A stretch of 7,307 bases of DNA, from assembly GCA_946490455.1 (NCBI GenBank), contig CAMLXE010000089.1, positions 1 through 7,307 of the forward strand, read 5' to 3'. Positions 6,497 through 7,307 of this stretch are shown here, in pieces. Made by a program: the position numbers and the translations under genes. How positions within the stretch are numbered: the stretch's first letter is position 1; each line of letters starts with the position of its first letter. Under the pieces are notes generated by a model, which saw only the letters and a program-made list of their open reading frames with translations, was not told where the DNA came from and ran no database searches. This DNA comes from an uncultured Desulfovibrio sp. (GTDB lineage: Bacteria; Desulfobacterota; Desulfovibrionia; Desulfovibrionales; Desulfovibrionaceae).

Positions 6497-6718
6497 GCTC
6501 CCTTTTCAATGCTCTTTCCGTTTCGGGTACAGGTTCGAGCATCATCTGATCACTTCGCTACCTCATTTCTCCAATGAACAATGCAGTATTGGGAATATCC
6601 ATCGAAAACAGAAAAAAACGGAATCCCAAAGGCAGTGTTGGAAGGGAAAAGTTATCCCAATGTGATTGGAGCAGAATATGTTCCTCTTCATGAGAAGTTC
6701 TATTGCAGCAAAAACTAC

Positions 6719-6750
6719 AAAAAAAGGTGCGGCATGAAACATACCGCACC
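6719..6750 (-). terminator. Rho-independent terminator of cstA
   Basis: On the minus strand, arms GGTGCGGTATG and CATGCCGCACC form an 11-bp stem (one G-U pair) around a TTT loop. A run of seven T follows at once (A7 at 6719-6725 on the + strand). It begins 29 bases after the cstA stop codon. It separates cstA from the dehydrogenase gene downstream, so the two are probably transcribed independently. Confidence 0.92.
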
Positions 6751-6779
6751 CTATTGGCTAACAAGCACTCAGCGTTATC

Positions 6780-7307
6780 TTACTTCGCTTCGTGTCTGCG
6801 CAGAACAGGAAGAGCTTCCTTGACCAGAACCAGAGCCAGAATGAACAGGATGGCGGCAAGGCCGGCCTGCAGATAGGAAGCAAAGAGATCTCCCTGACCA
6901 GCTGCAATCACAGCGAGCTTGCTCTTGAAGGTAAGTGCAAGAGAAGTCAGCGTTACCAGCAGCATGAAGACCATGGGGAAGAGCAGCATTCTGTGGTTGC
7001 GGGCAGCGTTCTTGAGCCAAGAAGCAACAGCCAGCAGAGCCAGACCGGCAAGCAGCTGGTTGGCTGCACCGAACAGAGGCCAGATTTTTGCCCAGCCACC
7101 GAGGCCGAAGGCAAGTCCGAGAATAACCGTAATAACGGTGGCAACATACTTGTTGCACAGCGTCTTGCGGAATCCGGTTACGGTTTCCGGAGTTTCACCG
7201 GGATTCAGCCAGAACTCCTGGAACATATATCTGGCAAGACGGGTAGCCGTATCCAGAGAAGTAAGGCAGAAGGCGGAAACGGCAAGAATCATCAGGCCAT
7301 AGGCATT
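6780..7307 (-). CDS. cstA: CstA family carbon-starvation/peptide transporter, C-terminal part
   Basis: The C-terminal 175 residues of a multi-pass inner-membrane transporter run off the right edge; the N-terminus is outside the window. CstA-family proteins (E. coli CstA, BtsT) take up peptides or pyruvate, typically when carbon is scarce. The family signature is clear: SLDTATRLARYMFQEF near the start of the visible part, then GLGGWAKIWPLFGAANQLLAGLALLAVASWL. Hydrophobic segments follow near MLLFPMVFMLLVTLTSLALTF and AGLAAILFILALVLVKEALPVL, and the protein ends in a short charged tail, RRHEAK. The frame stays open to the last base (the first full codon is at 7305-7307), so an internal ATG at 7290-7292 is not the real start. 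The tail is short and consistent with a compact CstA form, though full length cannot be judged. CstA and BtsT cannot be told apart with certainty from this part. A strong terminator follows the gene. Confidence 0.9.
   Translation of the reverse strand, partial: NAYGLMILAVSAFCLTSLDTATRLARYMFQEFWLNPGETPETVTGFRKTLCNKYVATVITVILGLAFGLGGWAKIWPLFGAANQLLAGLALLAVASWLKNAARNHRMLLFPMVFMLLVTLTSLALTFKSKLAVIAAGQGDLFASYLQAGLAAILFILALVLVKEALPVLRRHEAK

Larger units (their letters stand above)
6424..6718. other. Non-coding region upstream of the dehydrogenase gene
   Basis: About 295 bases between the dehydrogenase start and the cstA terminator contain no credible gene: open frames here are short, lack ribosome sites and run into the terminator or into cstA. 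The region must hold the dehydrogenase promoter, but I see no clear -35/-10 pair. It contains inverted repeats at 6438-6457 and 6479-6496, and three copies of TTGGGA(A/T) between 6589 and 6660, one on the + strand and two on the - strand. It is more AT-rich toward the cstA side than the genes are. Confidence 0.6.

Noticed and set aside
6531..6541. GGTTCGAGC resembling the T-arm of a tRNA
   Set aside because: The flanking bases do not pair into a 5-bp T stem, and no anticodon or D arm or acceptor stem can be placed around it.
6581..6823. 80-codon open frame on the + strand upstream of and into cstA
   Set aside because: It has no ribosome site, runs through the cstA terminator and into the cstA gene on the other strand, and has no recognisable domain.

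Overview
The window is ordinary, well-ordered bacterial chromosome from what looks like a Gram-negative organism. The binding protein has a signal peptide typical of a periplasmic protein, and every gene has a clear Shine-Dalgarno site. Base composition is moderate in GC and even across the genes, with no sign of recent transfer. The combination of an Ugp-type importer, a HprA-like dehydrogenase and a compact CstA would suit a proteobacterium (possibly a Desulfovibrio-like one), but the taxonomic guess is weak.

Positions 25-5301 (+ strand) hold a complete glycerol-3-phosphate / glycerophosphodiester uptake and use cluster in the order ugpQ-ugpB-ugpA-ugpE-ugpC. UgpB captures sn-glycerol-3-phosphate or glycerophosphodiesters in the periplasm. 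UgpA and UgpE form the membrane channel and UgpC is the ATPase. UgpQ is a cytoplasmic phosphodiesterase that releases glycerol-3-phosphate and an alcohol from imported diesters. Gaps between genes are 145, 73, 27 and 28 bases. The two large gaps flank ugpB and carry RNA hairpins, which suggests that expression of the binding protein is set apart from the rest. A strong 16-bp-stem terminator at 5340-5376 closes the operon and also sits at the end of the convergent gene.

Positions 5413-6423 (- strand) encode a 336-residue D-2-hydroxyacid dehydrogenase of the glycerate / hydroxypyruvate type. Its upstream region (6424-6718, about 295 bases) has no credible gene but holds two good inverted repeats. 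One touches the Shine-Dalgarno site, and its 14-base core nearly matches a repeat upstream of ugpB. Positions 6780-7307 (- strand) are the C-terminal 175 residues of a CstA carbon-starvation / peptide transporter. It runs off the window edge and is followed by its own terminator at 6719-6750.

I found no mobile element, CRISPR array, tRNA or rRNA, and no evidence of a previously undescribed system. The points most worth a second look are the hairpins around ugpB, the shared palindrome, the leader of the dehydrogenase gene, and that enzyme's unusual cofactor-binding turn.
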